From the NCBI RefSeq assembly GCF_007655135.1, contig NC_045130.1, forward strand, positions 12,214,001 through 12,278,000: DNA of 64,000 nucleotides. Reading direction: 5' to 3'. Positions within the stretch are counted from its first letter, which is position 1; every line of letters starts with the position of its first letter. The notes beneath the pieces are model-generated. The model did not search any database and was not told where the DNA came from. It saw only the letters and a list, made by a program, of their open reading frames with translations. Below are positions 40,111-52,559 of the stretch, piece after piece. The position numbers and the translations under genes were made by a program. This stretch comes from Punica granatum. Its lineage: Eukaryota; Streptophyta; Magnoliopsida; Myrtales; Lythraceae.

Positions 40111-41177
40111 CCCAGAAACTTCAAGGCAATGCTGCTGCGTAGACGATACCGACCAAGATTGGAGAGGGAAATCTCGTATTCGGTCCCGAGAATTAAAGCT
40201 TGGATTCTTCAGCCTTGTGATTGTCTGGTCTCTCTTTTTCAGAGAACGATTGTCTAGTGTCTTTCAGTTTGTTTCAGAGTCAGCCTGTGTGTCATTTACG
40301 GTCATTTCAATAATGTCTTCGGCTAATATATATATGGCCTGCTATAAAGGCTATATGGAATGCCAAAGACTTTGGTTGTAATAAAAAATAAAAATACAAA
40401 CTTTATTATCTATTTTGAACTTTATAATAAAGAGTCACCTAAAATTTTACAGTTTTCCTTTTGCATCGCGGTTTTGTTCAAGGTTCATTTTGGACTACGA
40501 AGAGAAAAAAAATTGTCATGCAAATGTCGAAGAGCATCGAACCCTGGAAAATTATTCAATTGAAAAGGAAAAAGAAAAAAAATGGGGACTGTCTGGGTGT
40601 TGGGACTTTCTGGTTTTCGCTGTTGGTGGAGTTTAATCCTCGGGAAGGCGACAGAGGCGGTAGGGAAGACTTTTTCCATTTTTTTTTTCCATTCTAATTC
40701 CATTTTGCGATTCGAGTCCCATACCAAACAGCCCACAAGGCCCCTCGATTTGTTTTCAATGATTATTTTGCCCCATATAGACAATCTATTTATAAGTCAC
40801 CTGGATGAGTCGAGGGGGAGAGTAAGACTAGGGGTGCAAGTAAAGCCCAAAAAACCGAAATAGCCAAACCTATTCGGACCGAAATACTTGAACATGAAAA
40901 ACCGAATACACCTTTTTTGGTTGAAAAGAACATACCCAAAAAAATAGGGACCAATCACAAAACCTGACCATATCTAAATCCGCCTGAATAATATACATCT
41001 TTTAAAATATATATATATATATATATATTTCAAATTATATTTTATAATTTTTAATTTCCAGACCCAAATACTTATCGTTCTTCTTTTCAGACTCCATATT
41101 TTATTTCTATCGTTCTACTGCTCTTCCACCCGACAGCTCCACCATGAAACCTCAAAGCCTAACTCCCCAATCATTGA
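40111..41177. other. Spacer with possible hAT terminus
   Basis: At 40829 the string ACTAGGGGTGCAAG resembles hAT-type ends, but no partner was found. An (AT)n run lies at 41008-41028. No gene is supported. Confidence 0.4.
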
Positions 41178-42351
41178 GGGTTTGTTTGGCAAATGAGCAT
41201 GGTTCAACTCTGCTCTGTTTAACTTGCATAAAAACAAAATTGGCCGCTACATGCATCTGGAGCAGTGGGTCCCAGATCTGCTGGTTAGTTTGACTAGTGG
41301 ATATAGATATGTATTTATTTTTTTTGGCCCTTGTCGGTGTCAAGCCAGAGAGCCGTTGAATGGAGTAAAGACAGTCCGCTCCTCTTCATCCCCTCATCCT
41401 TCCTGCATCGACCCCTTCTTCCTTCTGAGCTTTGTGCGCATAGCCTACGACCGAAATCGAAGAAATTTCTTTGTTCTCCTCGGTCGGAAACTGTCCGTTT
41501 ACTGATTTGATTTTACAAATTTCACCGATTATTACGGACTTATGAACGCTGTTCTCTGCAAACAGGCTGTTCGTCCGTGATCTTGCCCCTGTGCATCTTT
41601 GGTGCGAAGAACAGTGAAAAGCACGAGCTGTGCAGGACTGATTCGCGAAGGACGTCATCTCTGTCACCGGCTGCCAGAGATTCCTGACTTTCGTCGCTGT
41701 CGGGGGCCCCTCCAGTTCGCTGGTCTCCACCAGGGTTGGGGTTTAAGAAGCCCAGGAAGTTGTTGTTTTGGAGAGGCATCGACAGTGAGGTAATTCTTCT
41801 GATCTCTATCTCGATTAATGATTTCTGATTGCAAGACTTGGTGGAATTTCGACGATTGCTGTCTGCTTAGCAAGACGTCCTTGGTCATCTGGTGCCCTTG
41901 CCCTGTTATCGTAAGGTCGCCTACCTGTGTCAATCTCATAGATCTGTTCTTCATCAGAATGAATGAGCCTTGTTTGTTGTCCTTTCCGGAATAGGCCAAA
42001 GTTATCAGCTTGTTCTTCCTGATCTGTTAACAGAATGTTTCCATGTTGTTGTGGGTTTATGGTTCGGACTATCTGTGCTTGTCTTCCTTGTATGGTCAGT
42101 TAATTTCACTGCTTCTAATGTGGTTGCGCTACTATGCGTTGATGCCATGGTGGTCTTTCAGAATTTTTGGCTCCTACAAGGTTGCCATCTTACTGTGCTT
42201 TCTGTGATAACTGGAAGATGCATGTTATTTGCATTTCAAGAAGGAAAAGACTGACTAAGTTTGGTGTTGCATACTGTTGTTTATCGCAACTGATAGATCA
42301 TTGTTAGGTGCATTGTTAGATAATTGTTATTCTGGACCAAGTGCATGCATT

Positions 42352-43357
42352 ATGGCACCTAAAGGCGAAAATATCATCATCGACTGGAGTGATGAAATGG
42401 AGTTCGCTTTCATAAACATAATGCTCGAGAAGCTGAGAAGAGCACACAGTACAACATGGAAGAAAACTACTTGGAAGGAGATTACAGCTGAGATGGTAAA
42501 TCTATTTCCCGAACAACAGCTGTGTTTGCAGAAGGTAAAGGACAAGCATCAGAGAATGAAGACCAATTTCACCCGATTCTCTGAAATAGTTAGGCATACA
42601 GGCGTTGGGTGGGATGCAGATACAAACACCATCACAGCCGACCAAGATGTTTGGGATATGTTTGCAAAGGTACATTCTCATAAATTGTTTGTTCGGCTTC
42701 TAAGGTTGTTTTGAATGAATTGTCACTGATCTTTATTGAGTCATGTCGTACTTCATTGTATAGAAGAACAGGGCATACAAGGCATTTCGGAGCAAGGGCT
42801 GCAACCACTACGATTTGCAGAAGCAACTCTTTAGTTCTTCAGTGGCTACCGGTGCTCTTCGCATCTCCTCGACCGATCCACCTCCAACGTTAGAAGAAGA
42901 ACGCCGATTAAATGAGGAATTCTTATCTAGGGGGAAGGGGAAGGGGAAACAACATGTCGACCTCGAAGAAGGCTCCGACGACAGTGACGACCTCGTCCAA
43001 CTTCAGGCAGAGCCCATGATAACCGAGTCTCGACGTAGAGCGCCGAAAAGACGTCTAAGCAAGAGTTCACAAATGCAGGAATGCATGGACCTGTTCAGGG
43101 AGAGTTACACGAAGCCGCAGCCACAGAACACCCCACCGTCGGCAAAGAGAAGCAATTCGGTAACGAGCCCTGAGAAACCTGAGAAGAATAGCATCGGGGA
43201 AGCCCTCGAGGAGTTGGCAAAATTGAAATCGAGAATCCCTCACTCCCTGTATGTGAAAGCCGCCAATGCCCTCCTTGATCCGGGAGCACGGAGGCTTTTC
43301 ATGTGGTTCAAGGAGGACGACCGACATGAATGGATAATGCAGCTTCCTTATACTTGA
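42352..43357 (+). CDS. Harbinger ORF1: Myb/SANT-like DNA-binding protein
   Basis: The partner protein that binds element ends and the transposase in PIF/Harbinger transposition. Two exons, 42352-42669 and 42764-43357, give 303 codons. Residues about 10-106 form a Myb/SANT-like domain (Myb_DNA-bind_3 type) with regularly spaced Trp: DWSDEMEFAFINIM, TTWKEITAEMV, KVKDKHQRMK, DQDVWDMFAK. Exon 2 continues the family's NRAYKAFRSKGCNHYDL, then a Gly/Lys and acidic linker with a basic run RRRAPKRRLSK, and a C-terminal helical region. The frame is open upstream to 42277, but the MAPKG start fits the family better. Host single-copy relatives are called L10-interacting MYB proteins. Confidence 0.82.
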
Positions 43358-43525
43358 AGAATCTGTGAACCCATTTTAATTTTTATTTGGCTATCTGACT
43401 ATGGTTTTTTAATAATGACTGAACTCTTGTTTGTTTTGTGTGTTTTGTTTTGTTGATGATTTTCTGTTTGCAATTCAATGATTATGATTAATGTGTTTCA
43501 CTGTTAACGAAGTGTTCGTGATCTT

Positions 43526-44930
43526 ATGTCCACACCGACAGACGATCATTTGTCAAACAGCATGTCTTGTAATGCGTCGTCTTCGGGCTATGCCAATAAC
43601 TCTATTAACGATGATCCAGACAGTAGGCGACGGACGTTCTTCTACTTGATGATGCAATATGATCAGCTCGATGATCCCGTTCCACGTAACAGGCCTTGTA
43701 GAAATTCAGCACTTCAAGGAAGACAGTACATTGTTGAACTACTAGGGAGTGATGTTCGGTGTTTCGAAAGTTTCATAATGGAACCTTACGTGTTTAGAAA
43801 TCTATGCGACACACTTCGATTGCGGTGTGGCATCACAGATACCAGTAGAGGTATCACAGTGGAAGAGCAAGTCGGTATGTTCTTGTTAGTTATTTCCCAC
43901 AGTATGCGATTTTCAATGGTGGCGGAAAGGTTCCAACACTCGAAGGAGACGGTGTCACGATTTATCAAAAAAATTGCACGCGGAATACAACAATTATCCC
44001 AAGATTTTATAATACCGCGGAACGTTTCTGTCCAGCCGGAAATTGAAAATGATGAAAGGTGGCGTTTCTTTAGGGTATGTTTTCTGCTAATTTCATACTA
44101 TATAAAACTGTTTTCGGCATACTATGTTCGGTACATATAATTATGCGTTTGTTATGCAGCATTGTATTGGAGCTATCGATGGAACCCATGTCACTGCATG
44201 CGTGCCACAGGCGAACAGAGTACCTTATCGCGATCGAAATGCCGAGATATCTCAAAATGTATTGGCTGCTTGTTCACACGACATGATGTTTACATACGTG
44301 ATGACGGGTTGGGAGGGTTCCGCACACGATTCACGAATATTTTTCGAAGCTGCGTCAGTGGAAGGTTTTCCAGCACCGCGTGGTCGTGAGTATTTGCTTA
44401 TACATGCGACAATTTTCTATGAAATTACAACTCTAATTTAATTAATTGTAATTTTCCTTATGTTCTTTGCAGAACAATATTATGTTGTTGATGCAGGATT
44501 TCCAAATATACCAGGATATTTGGCTCCGTATAAGGGGGAACGGTACCACCAGAGTGATTTTCCTCGGCAAAATCCGCCAACAACGGAAAAAGAGCTATTT
44601 AATCAGCGCCGTGCGTCAGTGCGTAATGTAATCGAACGTTGCTTCGGTATTTTGAAAAAGAGATTCGCCATACTGACTTTAATGACGAACTTCATACCGT
44701 ATCCACAAGGACAACTTGTCCTTACCAGTTTTGTTTCGCATAATTTTATTCGCCGTAATAATTACCATGACAGATTATTTCTAGAGTACGACGAAGCGTG
44801 GATGAATTACAATGAATTTCGCAATCCTCCACTACAAGAAGGAAATAGAGTGGATATAGATATGAGTAGCGCCGAAATGAACGTTGTACGCGATCGTATC
44901 GCTAATCGGTTATGGCGTACAGAGAGATGA
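43526..44930 (+). CDS. Harbinger ORF2: DDE nuclease/transposase (ALP1/HARBI1-like)
   Basis: Cuts and joins element ends. Three exons, 43526-44074, 44160-44385 and 44473-44930, give 410 codons. An HTH-like segment (MRFSMVAERFQHSKETVSRF) precedes the DDE_Tnp_4 core. The catalytic triad is intact: D190 in CIGAIDGTHV, D265 in YYVVDAGFPN and E313 in RNVIERCFGILKKRF. No stop or frameshift is present, and length is near the usual 400-450 aa. The second intron uses the strong donor GTGAGT at 44386, and the joined codon gives GQQYYVVDAG. It starts 168 bp after ORF1. Confidence 0.87.
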
Positions 44931-45760
44931 GTGCAATGACATGCACCTACATATTGTATTAGGAGTTGTCTTATTTATTATTATGGCATGAAAAATGAAT
45001 TTGCACGCATTATATTGAATGAAAATAATGAATGTATGTAATAACTTTTGTACGTTTCTTTAACGTGCTTACTTTAATCTGTCAAATGTGCGAAAGTGTA
45101 AAGTTGACCTCTGAAAAGTTGCGACATTTTCATGTAGCAAAATGCCAAGGAAAGCTGAAAAAGTAAAGGAAAAAAATTTGAACCTGAAATTACCTTGGTA
45201 TCAGTTCAAAAAATGTTAAAGACAATTTTTGAATAAAAAAATCAACACGAAGGATACATTCCAATTCCTAGAACTAAGAACAGGTTGCTCGCTCAGCAAA
45301 AAAATTCAATCGGGGCCCATTGTTGACCGTCGTACATGTGCTGCTACGCCTGGATCCCACATGAAGGAATTTTGCTGCCAATGTTGTCCTGTAGTAAACC
45401 AGGATTGAGCAGAGTTGAGCAACATTCGTTTTTCAAATAGGCTCTGAAGCACCATGGTGGTGTTTTAATGCTTGTCTTTTCCTAGAGCCTTATGTAATTT
45501 TCTTTATTTTCTGAGGTAGGAGTCTTGTGTAACGTTGCTTTGTAATGAGGTAAAATGAAATATATTAATTTTTGCTCCATTCCCATAAAACAGTGGTTAA
45601 AACATGCTCTTTATTTTTCTGGTCTCCGAAAATACCACCCAAAACAACCGAAATTTTCTTTTTTTTTTTTAACATAATCAAATGGTCTTCGGCATTTTTT
45701 TTTTTTGTTATACGAAAGCCGTTCTGAATTAAATGAGGACCGAACAATTTTAGAAACGTT

Positions 45761-45952
45761 TACACCCTGGGTAAGACGGCCCAAACACGCCTGTAACCTT
45801 CCCATATTTCATGCTCCCGGTGTACCTGCACCCCAGTATGGGGAAGGGGGAGCTCCAGGCTCTGAGTAGGGCGGGACCAGTACGGCTTCCCCCGCCAGGT
45901 GCATGTGCACCCGGAGCACCGTCATGCAGGGTACTGGAGTAGGACCCTGTTG
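45761..45952. repeat. GC-rich imperfect inverted repeat
   Basis: ATGCTCCCGGTGTACCTGC (45811-45829) pairs with GTGCATGTGCACCCGGAGCA (about 45899-45918). The outer parts CACCCTGGGTAAGACGG and CCGTCATGCAGGGTA also pair. It could be a small MITE or a stem-loop in the SUV2 promoter. Confidence 0.55.
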
Positions 45953-46067
45953 CGCCGTGACACCGTCGGTCATCGGCCAGTCCCAAGTTTTGTTTTATAA
46001 AGCGCCGTCTGCTGCCGCCACATTTCGGTTCACTTCACTTCACTTCCGTCGGACCGTCGCCCTCAGC

Positions 46068-46084
46068 GAGAGAGAGAGAGAGAA
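46068..46084 (+). repeat. (GA)n tract in SUV2 leader
   Basis: About eight GA units immediately precede the start context AAGCAATGG. GAGA-type tracts in plant leaders can bind BPC proteins. The repeat is certain; the role is inferred. Confidence 0.7.
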
Positions 46085-46087
46085 GCA

Positions 46088-49000
46088 ATGGACGATGAAG
46101 GGGGAGAATTCGAAGAATGGGACGCCGATTTCCTCGAGCAGGTCATCCAGGTGGAGGAGCGCGCCCTCTCCTGCTCCTCCTCCTCCGCCTCCCAGCGTCT
46201 TCCTCCTCCTCCTCCTCCTCCAACCTCCAACCCCTCCGTTCTCTCTTCTTCCTACTATTTGCCTCCTCAGCCACCGCCGTCGCAGCCCCTACCTCACCAT
46301 TCCCGCCTTTATGCACCGCCTTCTTACTCCAATGCAGCGCCCCCTCAACCGCCGCCGCCTATCAGCTACTCTCCCCCGCGAGAGCTCTCTCAGAGGCCCG
46401 TCGACCACCGCAAGCCGTCATCCCATCAGCCTCCCAATGGCCATGCCTTTGCTGCTCCCACCCCTTCATCTCGTGTTGCTTCATCCACGGATATAGCGAA
46501 GGAGCTTGAAATCGAGAGGCTAAAGGTTAGGGCTTTGCGCACAGTGCAGCTCAATTCTGGAGCGTATATAATCAATGTGATATATGATCAGAACCATCTT
46601 TCATCATTTTGAAGTTGAGAGCTTGAATTGCAATGTGTTATGGAACTGAATGCGGAAAGCTTTCTGATTGTCTTTTTTTTGGATGAATGGTGAAACTTTC
46701 ATTGATAACAAAATGAATTTACATCAGAGACCAACACCATTTACCCCTGTACAAAAGAAACTTTCTGATTGTCTTGGTGGCCTTTGATTGCAGAAAGAGC
46801 TCGCTCGGGTGTCTAAGCAGCTTTCATCTCGGGTAAGGCTCGCCTTAGTTGTATTCCGATGCACTCTTTTCACTTGGAAGATGTTTATGCTCAATAATAT
46901 TGCCATTTTTATGAAATAGCTAGTTATATCTTTCTTCATAGAGGATAAGCTGCTGTGGCTGGCTTTCATTTGCTTATGCCATTGCCTGTCATTTAATGCG
47001 GAGATATCTGTTGTGAAACATCAGGAACATGAATGTGCTGAGCTTAGGAAGGAACGGGAGAAGAAGGAAGAGCAGCTCAAATCTGCATTCTCTCACTCTC
47101 AAAGAAAAGTGCCCAACGACTGCAGCTTAGATGATATCAGACAGTGAGTTGATGCCTCCGCAAGGATTTGTGATAGATACTGTAATTCTGAGATACACTA
47201 GGTTGCAGAGCGTGTTTGACTTAGCTATATAACTGTCTATCTCACTCATCGAGTATAATACACAATTTATAGTCATCCAGCTGTAGCAATTCTGGAGCTT
47301 TATATATATTGGTATTGCTAACATTTGTTCATGGTGCAAAGCTAGATTTTTGAGCAAGAACACTATGTTGGTCCTGTCCTCAAGTTTCTTGTTTAGTAAG
47401 CGCATCAGACTCCTATTTTCCCTTATATTTATAGATATATAGTAGAAAGGGATCTGATGCGTCGAGCTATCTTTTGTAAGATAAAGCAAATATTCTGCAA
47501 AGCCACATAAATTATTGTCTGCATAGGATGTGCTTATAGAAGCTGACCATACCTATCTGTTGCAACAATTCTGAACTGGCTATGGGACATCTGAAGTCTC
47601 TATGCTGCTGAGTCTTAGCGAGTTTTCCTTCGATGACAGCAATAATATTTAGGTTATTGTGTGAATGGTTTGTTTTTTCACATTGAACTGCACTTAATTA
47701 TGGTTTTATTAGTGATGGTTATGTTTATGTTTTTCCTGTGATGTGAGTTTAGTTTGACATCCAACTTGCTTTTCATCCATGACCATTATTTGCTGTCAAA
47801 TTTTTCAGGTGTTCTCGTGAAGTGGATAATGTAAAATTACCAGCAACCTCGAAAAGTAACCTAGGTATTTCTGAGTTTGATGCTTTTATTTCCATATAAT
47901 ATGCTGCCAGTTTTTCCTTACAAGAATGGCATTTTGATATCCATAATTGCTTCCTTTCATTAGCATCAACCCACAAAGCTATTGGAGTTCAGACAGAAAA
48001 AGCTGTTGAAGCTACTTGTCAAATCCAAAGGGATAATGATCGACATGCTCATCAAAATCTTTCTACGAAGTTGCTGTTCCTCTGGGGTCCTCCATTTGAC
48101 AAGGTTGGAAATGGCATAGTTTCCAAACTGTTTGTTCCTTGTTATGGCCTTTTTAGGTGCATCGGTGCAGATGTATCCTCCAAGATGAAATTGGATTCAG
48201 TGGCAGATGAAACATTATGTGATCTTGGTTCTCAATCACTTACTGCTTCTGATGCTTCCAAGGTGTCAAGGTTCTATTCTGTCTTAGTAAAGGTAATTAT
48301 ATACCATTGTCCATTACACCATTAATTAAAGAAATTGTTCAAATCTTTAACTGCAAATGCCAATGTTGTCTCTGTTTTTTTTATTACTTAAGAGGAATAG
48401 GGTATATGCTTTATCAGCGGTTGGGCAGTTTTCTGCAATGAGGTTCTTGATGTTCGTATTTTAAAGTGGAAGGGATATTATCCAAATTTCAAAACTGGTT
48501 GTCCGCTTTTTGAGAGTTGTAACAGTTAAAAACGCTTGAAGGTGTTCATATACCATTGGGTGATCGGGGTTTGATTCTGCTGGTGCGAGAATTTGGCTCA
48601 GGTCTCTTTATTTTTAATTCTCTCGACCTTCCATTCTTAGCTATCTTATAGCTATGGAAGATGAATTTAGACAATCTTTTCATCTTATTCCCTTATAAGT
48701 TGATGCTTTTATTTATTTATTTATTTATTTTTAATTACATCTGATGCAGGTCAGCGATGGAGTGGCACAGTTGGAGGCTCTGTTGGAACCTTTAGTTGAT
48801 CTCTGTGTTCTTGATAATGTAAGATCCTTAATTTATTTTTCAACAATGTCTACTTAGACTGAATTCATTCATATGCTAGTTATAATGAGTAATGCCACAG
48901 GTGGTTTCTCTGAAAATTCACATAATAGAAACTGGCAAATCTACTGTTAGCAATCTACAATGCTGGCAGATGAAAAATAATGGAATTAGGTATAAAGCTG

Positions 49001-51850
49001 ATATTGTGGGGATATATGTCATATTCAACTTTTGTGTGGAATCTGACTATACGGAAGATCATAAGAATGTTTACCTTTCTCGAAGTTATGCTATTCAACC
49101 TTTTTTTTAGGAACTTTTTTTTTTTTGGCAGGTTGTCCTTCTTCAAAGATCCCTATGCATACTACATTTGATTCTGAAGCATCTCTTGGGTATGGAACGG
49201 AAAGTTGAACCAAGGTACATCTTCCAACAACATATATTGCTTTTAGATTTTGTGCTTGGTGAGTCAGTACCTTCTGTTTTGTACTGAACTTTGCCTAGTT
49301 GACCTTTGTTGCGTAGTGTCAGATTGTATTTGCTTATTTGACAAGGTAAACAATGATTTAATCAATCCATATTCAATTGAGGCCCCAGGCAATAAAACAA
49401 GTTGATTTTGCCTTCTCTCATTACGCATGCACATATGTCCTGTCCCCAGTATTGACATTATTAACCATAAAAGGAATATGTGTTTGCACATAGTTAAGTG
49501 TAGCATATTGTGTTCAAATTTTGCATGCTGTAGCTGGTTCTTGAAAAGTCAACTTTTAGCACGAAGTAAAGAATTCTAATCATTAATAGTAGCATCCAAA
49601 TTACCTGCTTTTGTGAATAAATTCATATTTGGCAGAGGATTAACAAGTTTGAGGTTTCTGCATTTGGCTTGGGTCATGTCTTATTTAATTGTAGAAGTGT
49701 ATAAACCCAAGTATTCCTGTGCTTATGAACTTTAATTTGATTTTTCCAGTGCACTCTACTCAGGGACAATATCAAGATTGAGGGACCTCTTCCCAGAGAT
49801 GACATAGCAGGGATTAATGGATCTGACAGTGCAAGAACAGAATTCCCCCTTTCTGTGAACTTAGATGAGGCATTTATGGTTCCTGATACTCCAATTGGAT
49901 TCAGATCTTCTGGTGCTGGATCTCAGTTGAGGAATGGGCAGTGGATCTGTGGTAGAATAGAGACAATTTCATCAGTCTTTTGGCTTTCTTTGTTTGAACT
50001 TTTGAATAACATCATCAAGAAGAGCAAGGAGGAATCTATAAGACTAGAGGCAGTCTCTATCATGAACTTGATCCTGCTGAGGAGCAGTTCCTACGAGGAA
50101 AGGGAAAAGTATGTGCCCAATATCTCCGCTGTGAAAAGTGTTTGAACGAACACTTTATTCTTCCGATCCTTATGTCCTCTGTGAAAATACAGGTTTCAGT
50201 TGCAGATGGTGCTTGAGAGCATTTCAGTGCTGCTGAAGAAGGAACATGGATCACGTGTACCGAAGCAGGCTTTACATCTCCTGTTCCTGCTGCTAAACTG
50301 TATGTACATTTGATAAAATCCATCTTTATTCTGCAATCCTAACCGCTTCTTGGTCGCTAAAGAAAGGAATTCACAGTAATTTTGCATCCGGTACCTTCAT
50401 GTGTTCAAGGTCGACTGATAGGTTTGGTTGTTAAATAAATTTATACACAGTTTTTCATATACATCTGAGTTAACTCAATCCATTAACGTTGAAGGAGTTA
50501 AACTTCTCAGGGATGTTTCAAGCTTCTTGAACTGAGGTTGGAATAATTAACATAAAACTGCACTGAGCACTGCATATCATGTCTGAGCTTAATTGAGCAC
50601 TGAGTTCAACATGGAAAATGAATTAATTGGCTTTCTTCCTATATTATCGAACTTGAGCTCTACTGGAGCTTGTTTTCTGCATGGTATAATATCTCAACAT
50701 CACATGGTTTTCTCTTGATCTTCAGGTCCAAAGACCTTGGATAAGTTCTGCTCTGACAGCAAGGATGGAGGCTATCCTTGCTCTGTCAATATAATTCTCC
50801 AGGGCTTGGCAGGCTGCATACGATCTTGTGGAAGTGCCATTGAGGTAAGGACTAGTAGTCTTTCCATATACTCTTTTTCCTTGCTATTTGAATATATTCA
50901 GATAATGTGTTTTTGTTGTCTTGCCTTTGTGGTTGCAATTACATTGTTGTTGACTGTCTTGTTGACTATATATGTGTAATTGTGAGTGATGGTATTCTGA
51001 GCTGGTTCAAACTAACCTTAGATCTCTTTGGTGTTTAATAGTCTTCATTTTATAAGTTTGACATCTTATCATTGGATAATCTGATCATAGTTATTTTCTA
51101 AAGAAGCTCATTGCATCTGTCTTAGAATTCACGTATTTCTATCTATGTTTACCCCTTGGTACAACTTGTACAAGAACATCTTTTTTGTACTCTTCTTGAA
51201 GACACATGATTGTTAGCGCGTGTTTAGTTAATTTTGTTTGTTATAGTAAAGTTGCCGAGGTTGTCTTTCATGTAGTTATTAAATATTTCCCACTTTCAGG
51301 ACTTGCAACTTCGAAGAAAAGCAATAATGCTGCTTGCATTCTTGGCTTCATCTGGCACTGCTGGCTTTGAAATTCTCACAAACCACCAGTTACCTAATGG
51401 AGTAAACTTCCTTATGTTGATTTTACAAGCACTGTTGTCAGAGTTGGATGCAGAAGCTGCAGTATCTCCTAAATCCCCGGAAATCCTGAAGGAGAGGTAC
51501 CTTGAGTTAAACCAATTTGAACTCGCAGCATTTCTCCTATAAGTTGTATTCTCTGTTTGCTCTGATCTATGTGATCTTTACGCAGGACATTGATAATGAG
51601 GGAGGGTCTGATATTACTCGACAGACTTGTTTCCAACCCTCTCTATGCTTCCACGTGCTTACGAGCGTTGACGACCAGCAGGGATATGCTCAGCTTGACC
51701 ATCGATGTTGCAAACAGGATGTCCCAGAAACAGCCAAGGTTTGGGCAGTTTGAAAGCACAAACAAGCTGACGAGAGAATCTGAAGTTGTTGACTTGGCCA
51801 GAACATTTAAGAAGAGGGTTTTCACTTATTTGGGCGACATCATCTTGTGA
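46088..51850 (+). CDS. SUV2: SUV2, plant ATRIP (ATR-interacting protein)
   Basis: Partner of the ATR kinase in the replication-stress and DNA-damage checkpoint. Twelve exons: 46088-46525, 46795-46833, 47025-47143, 47809-47864, 47964-48292, 48750-48818, 49132-49214, 49764-50108, 50193-50299, 50726-50844, 51300-51496, 51586-51850, giving 721 codons. The N-terminus has an acidic-aromatic motif EEWDADFLEQVIQVEE like the RPA-binding region of ATRIP. A Ser/Pro-rich segment follows, then a coiled coil (about 138-190: ELEIERLK, ELARVSKQLSS, ECAELRKEREKKEEQL), then a helical-repeat C-terminal body. The exon 8 acceptor is ACTCAG|GGAC; an earlier CAG would run into a TAG. Intron 1 holds a small LINE fragment. 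Annotation by family is strong; middle exon edges are less sure. Confidence 0.88.
46675..46758 (-). mobile_element. 5'-truncated LINE fragment in SUV2 intron 1
   Basis: Read on the minus strand it ends ATGAAAGTTTCACCATTCAT followed by CC and a poly-A run, like plant L1 3' ends. It is flanked by a duplicated CTTTCTGATTGTCTT at 46660-46674 and 46762-46776. Only about 85 bp of the element is present. Confidence 0.65.
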
Positions 51851-52559
51851 CAATCGAGTTCTCAATCTGACAAATTTTCAAAGTAAATGTTGACGTTCTT
51901 TGATATCGATGCTCACTTGAGATGGTATAATAGTGGACCACTCAGTGCATGGGCAGCCACGTCACCCTTTTGGGATGGTTCGGTGTGTTGGCTGGGAATC
52001 TTTCGTGCTCTCTCCATTGGAAGTTATTTATATGGGTTATGGACAATTTTGACGATGCCTGAAGAGTTTGCTCTGGAGAAGATACAGTTCAAGTCATGGA
52101 CTCAATTCTATTCTGAATTTATATTCATCGGGTTGGAGCAGCTGCTGATGTATGTATAGGAAACGCGAGTGTATGATGTCCCAAAATGTGTCATGAAGAA
52201 CTTCTTGGATGTACAAACAGAGCAAATCGATTTTGCTGAAATGATGATGATGATTTTGCCAAAATGGCTCCTCTTTTGGTCTAAGAATGAAGCTTTCAGC
52301 TGAATTTAGCTTTCCCTAAGGGTACTGTGTTCCTCTAAAATGGAACTACTACGAAGGCAACAACTTGGCACATGGAAGGGGCCCTATAATATCCCAGCTG
52401 CATATTGTTATTTCCCAGGGATGTTTACTTAACTGGTATTATCTACATTCCGACTTAACGGATCCTCAATATATTCCTAGCTCTACTTAAGCCTTTACTC
52501 TTAGGCACGTATATACGTTATGACATAGTATGTACATCCAGGATCTGAGGAAGTTGATG
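51851..52559. other. Convergent 3' spacer between SUV2 and the NLR
   Basis: Holds the 3' regions of both genes. A 90-codon frame at 51887 has no recognisable domain and probably lies in the SUV2 3' UTR. Confidence 0.5.

Larger units (their letters stand above)
41178..45444 (+). mobile_element. Complete PIF/Harbinger transposon
   Basis: A 4267-bp element with terminal inverted repeats of about 45 bp: left GGGTTTGTTTGGCAAATGAG then GGTTCAACTCTGCTC, and right, reversed, GAGCCTATTTGAAAAACGAA then TGCTCAACTCTGCTC. A TGA target duplication lies at 41175-41177 and 45445-45447 (the family usually uses TWA). Inside are the two genes an autonomous Harbinger needs, a Myb/SANT-like protein and a DDE nuclease, in the same orientation and both open after simple splicing. 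It looks recently active. Confidence 0.88.
45445..46087. other. SUV2 5' flank with GC-rich inverted repeat
   Basis: The first 300 bp are AT-rich. From 45750 to 45960 a GC-rich segment contains an imperfect inverted repeat (see separate entry). A (GA)n tract at 46068-46084 sits directly before the ATG. Confidence 0.6.

Noticed and set aside
40829..40930. hAT transposon starting ACTAGGGGTGCAAG
   Set aside because: Only one end-like string was seen, with no opposite end or 8-bp duplication.
48900..49110. Possible extra SUV2 exon with an open 72-codon frame
   Set aside because: It follows a CAG acceptor but resembles nothing in ATRIP proteins. The exon at 49132-49214 fits the family and keeps frame.
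49750..49763. Earlier SUV2 exon 8 acceptor TTCCAG|TGCACT
   Set aside because: Joined to exon 7 it shifts frame and reaches TAG after about 20 codons. ACTCAG|GGAC restores an open frame.
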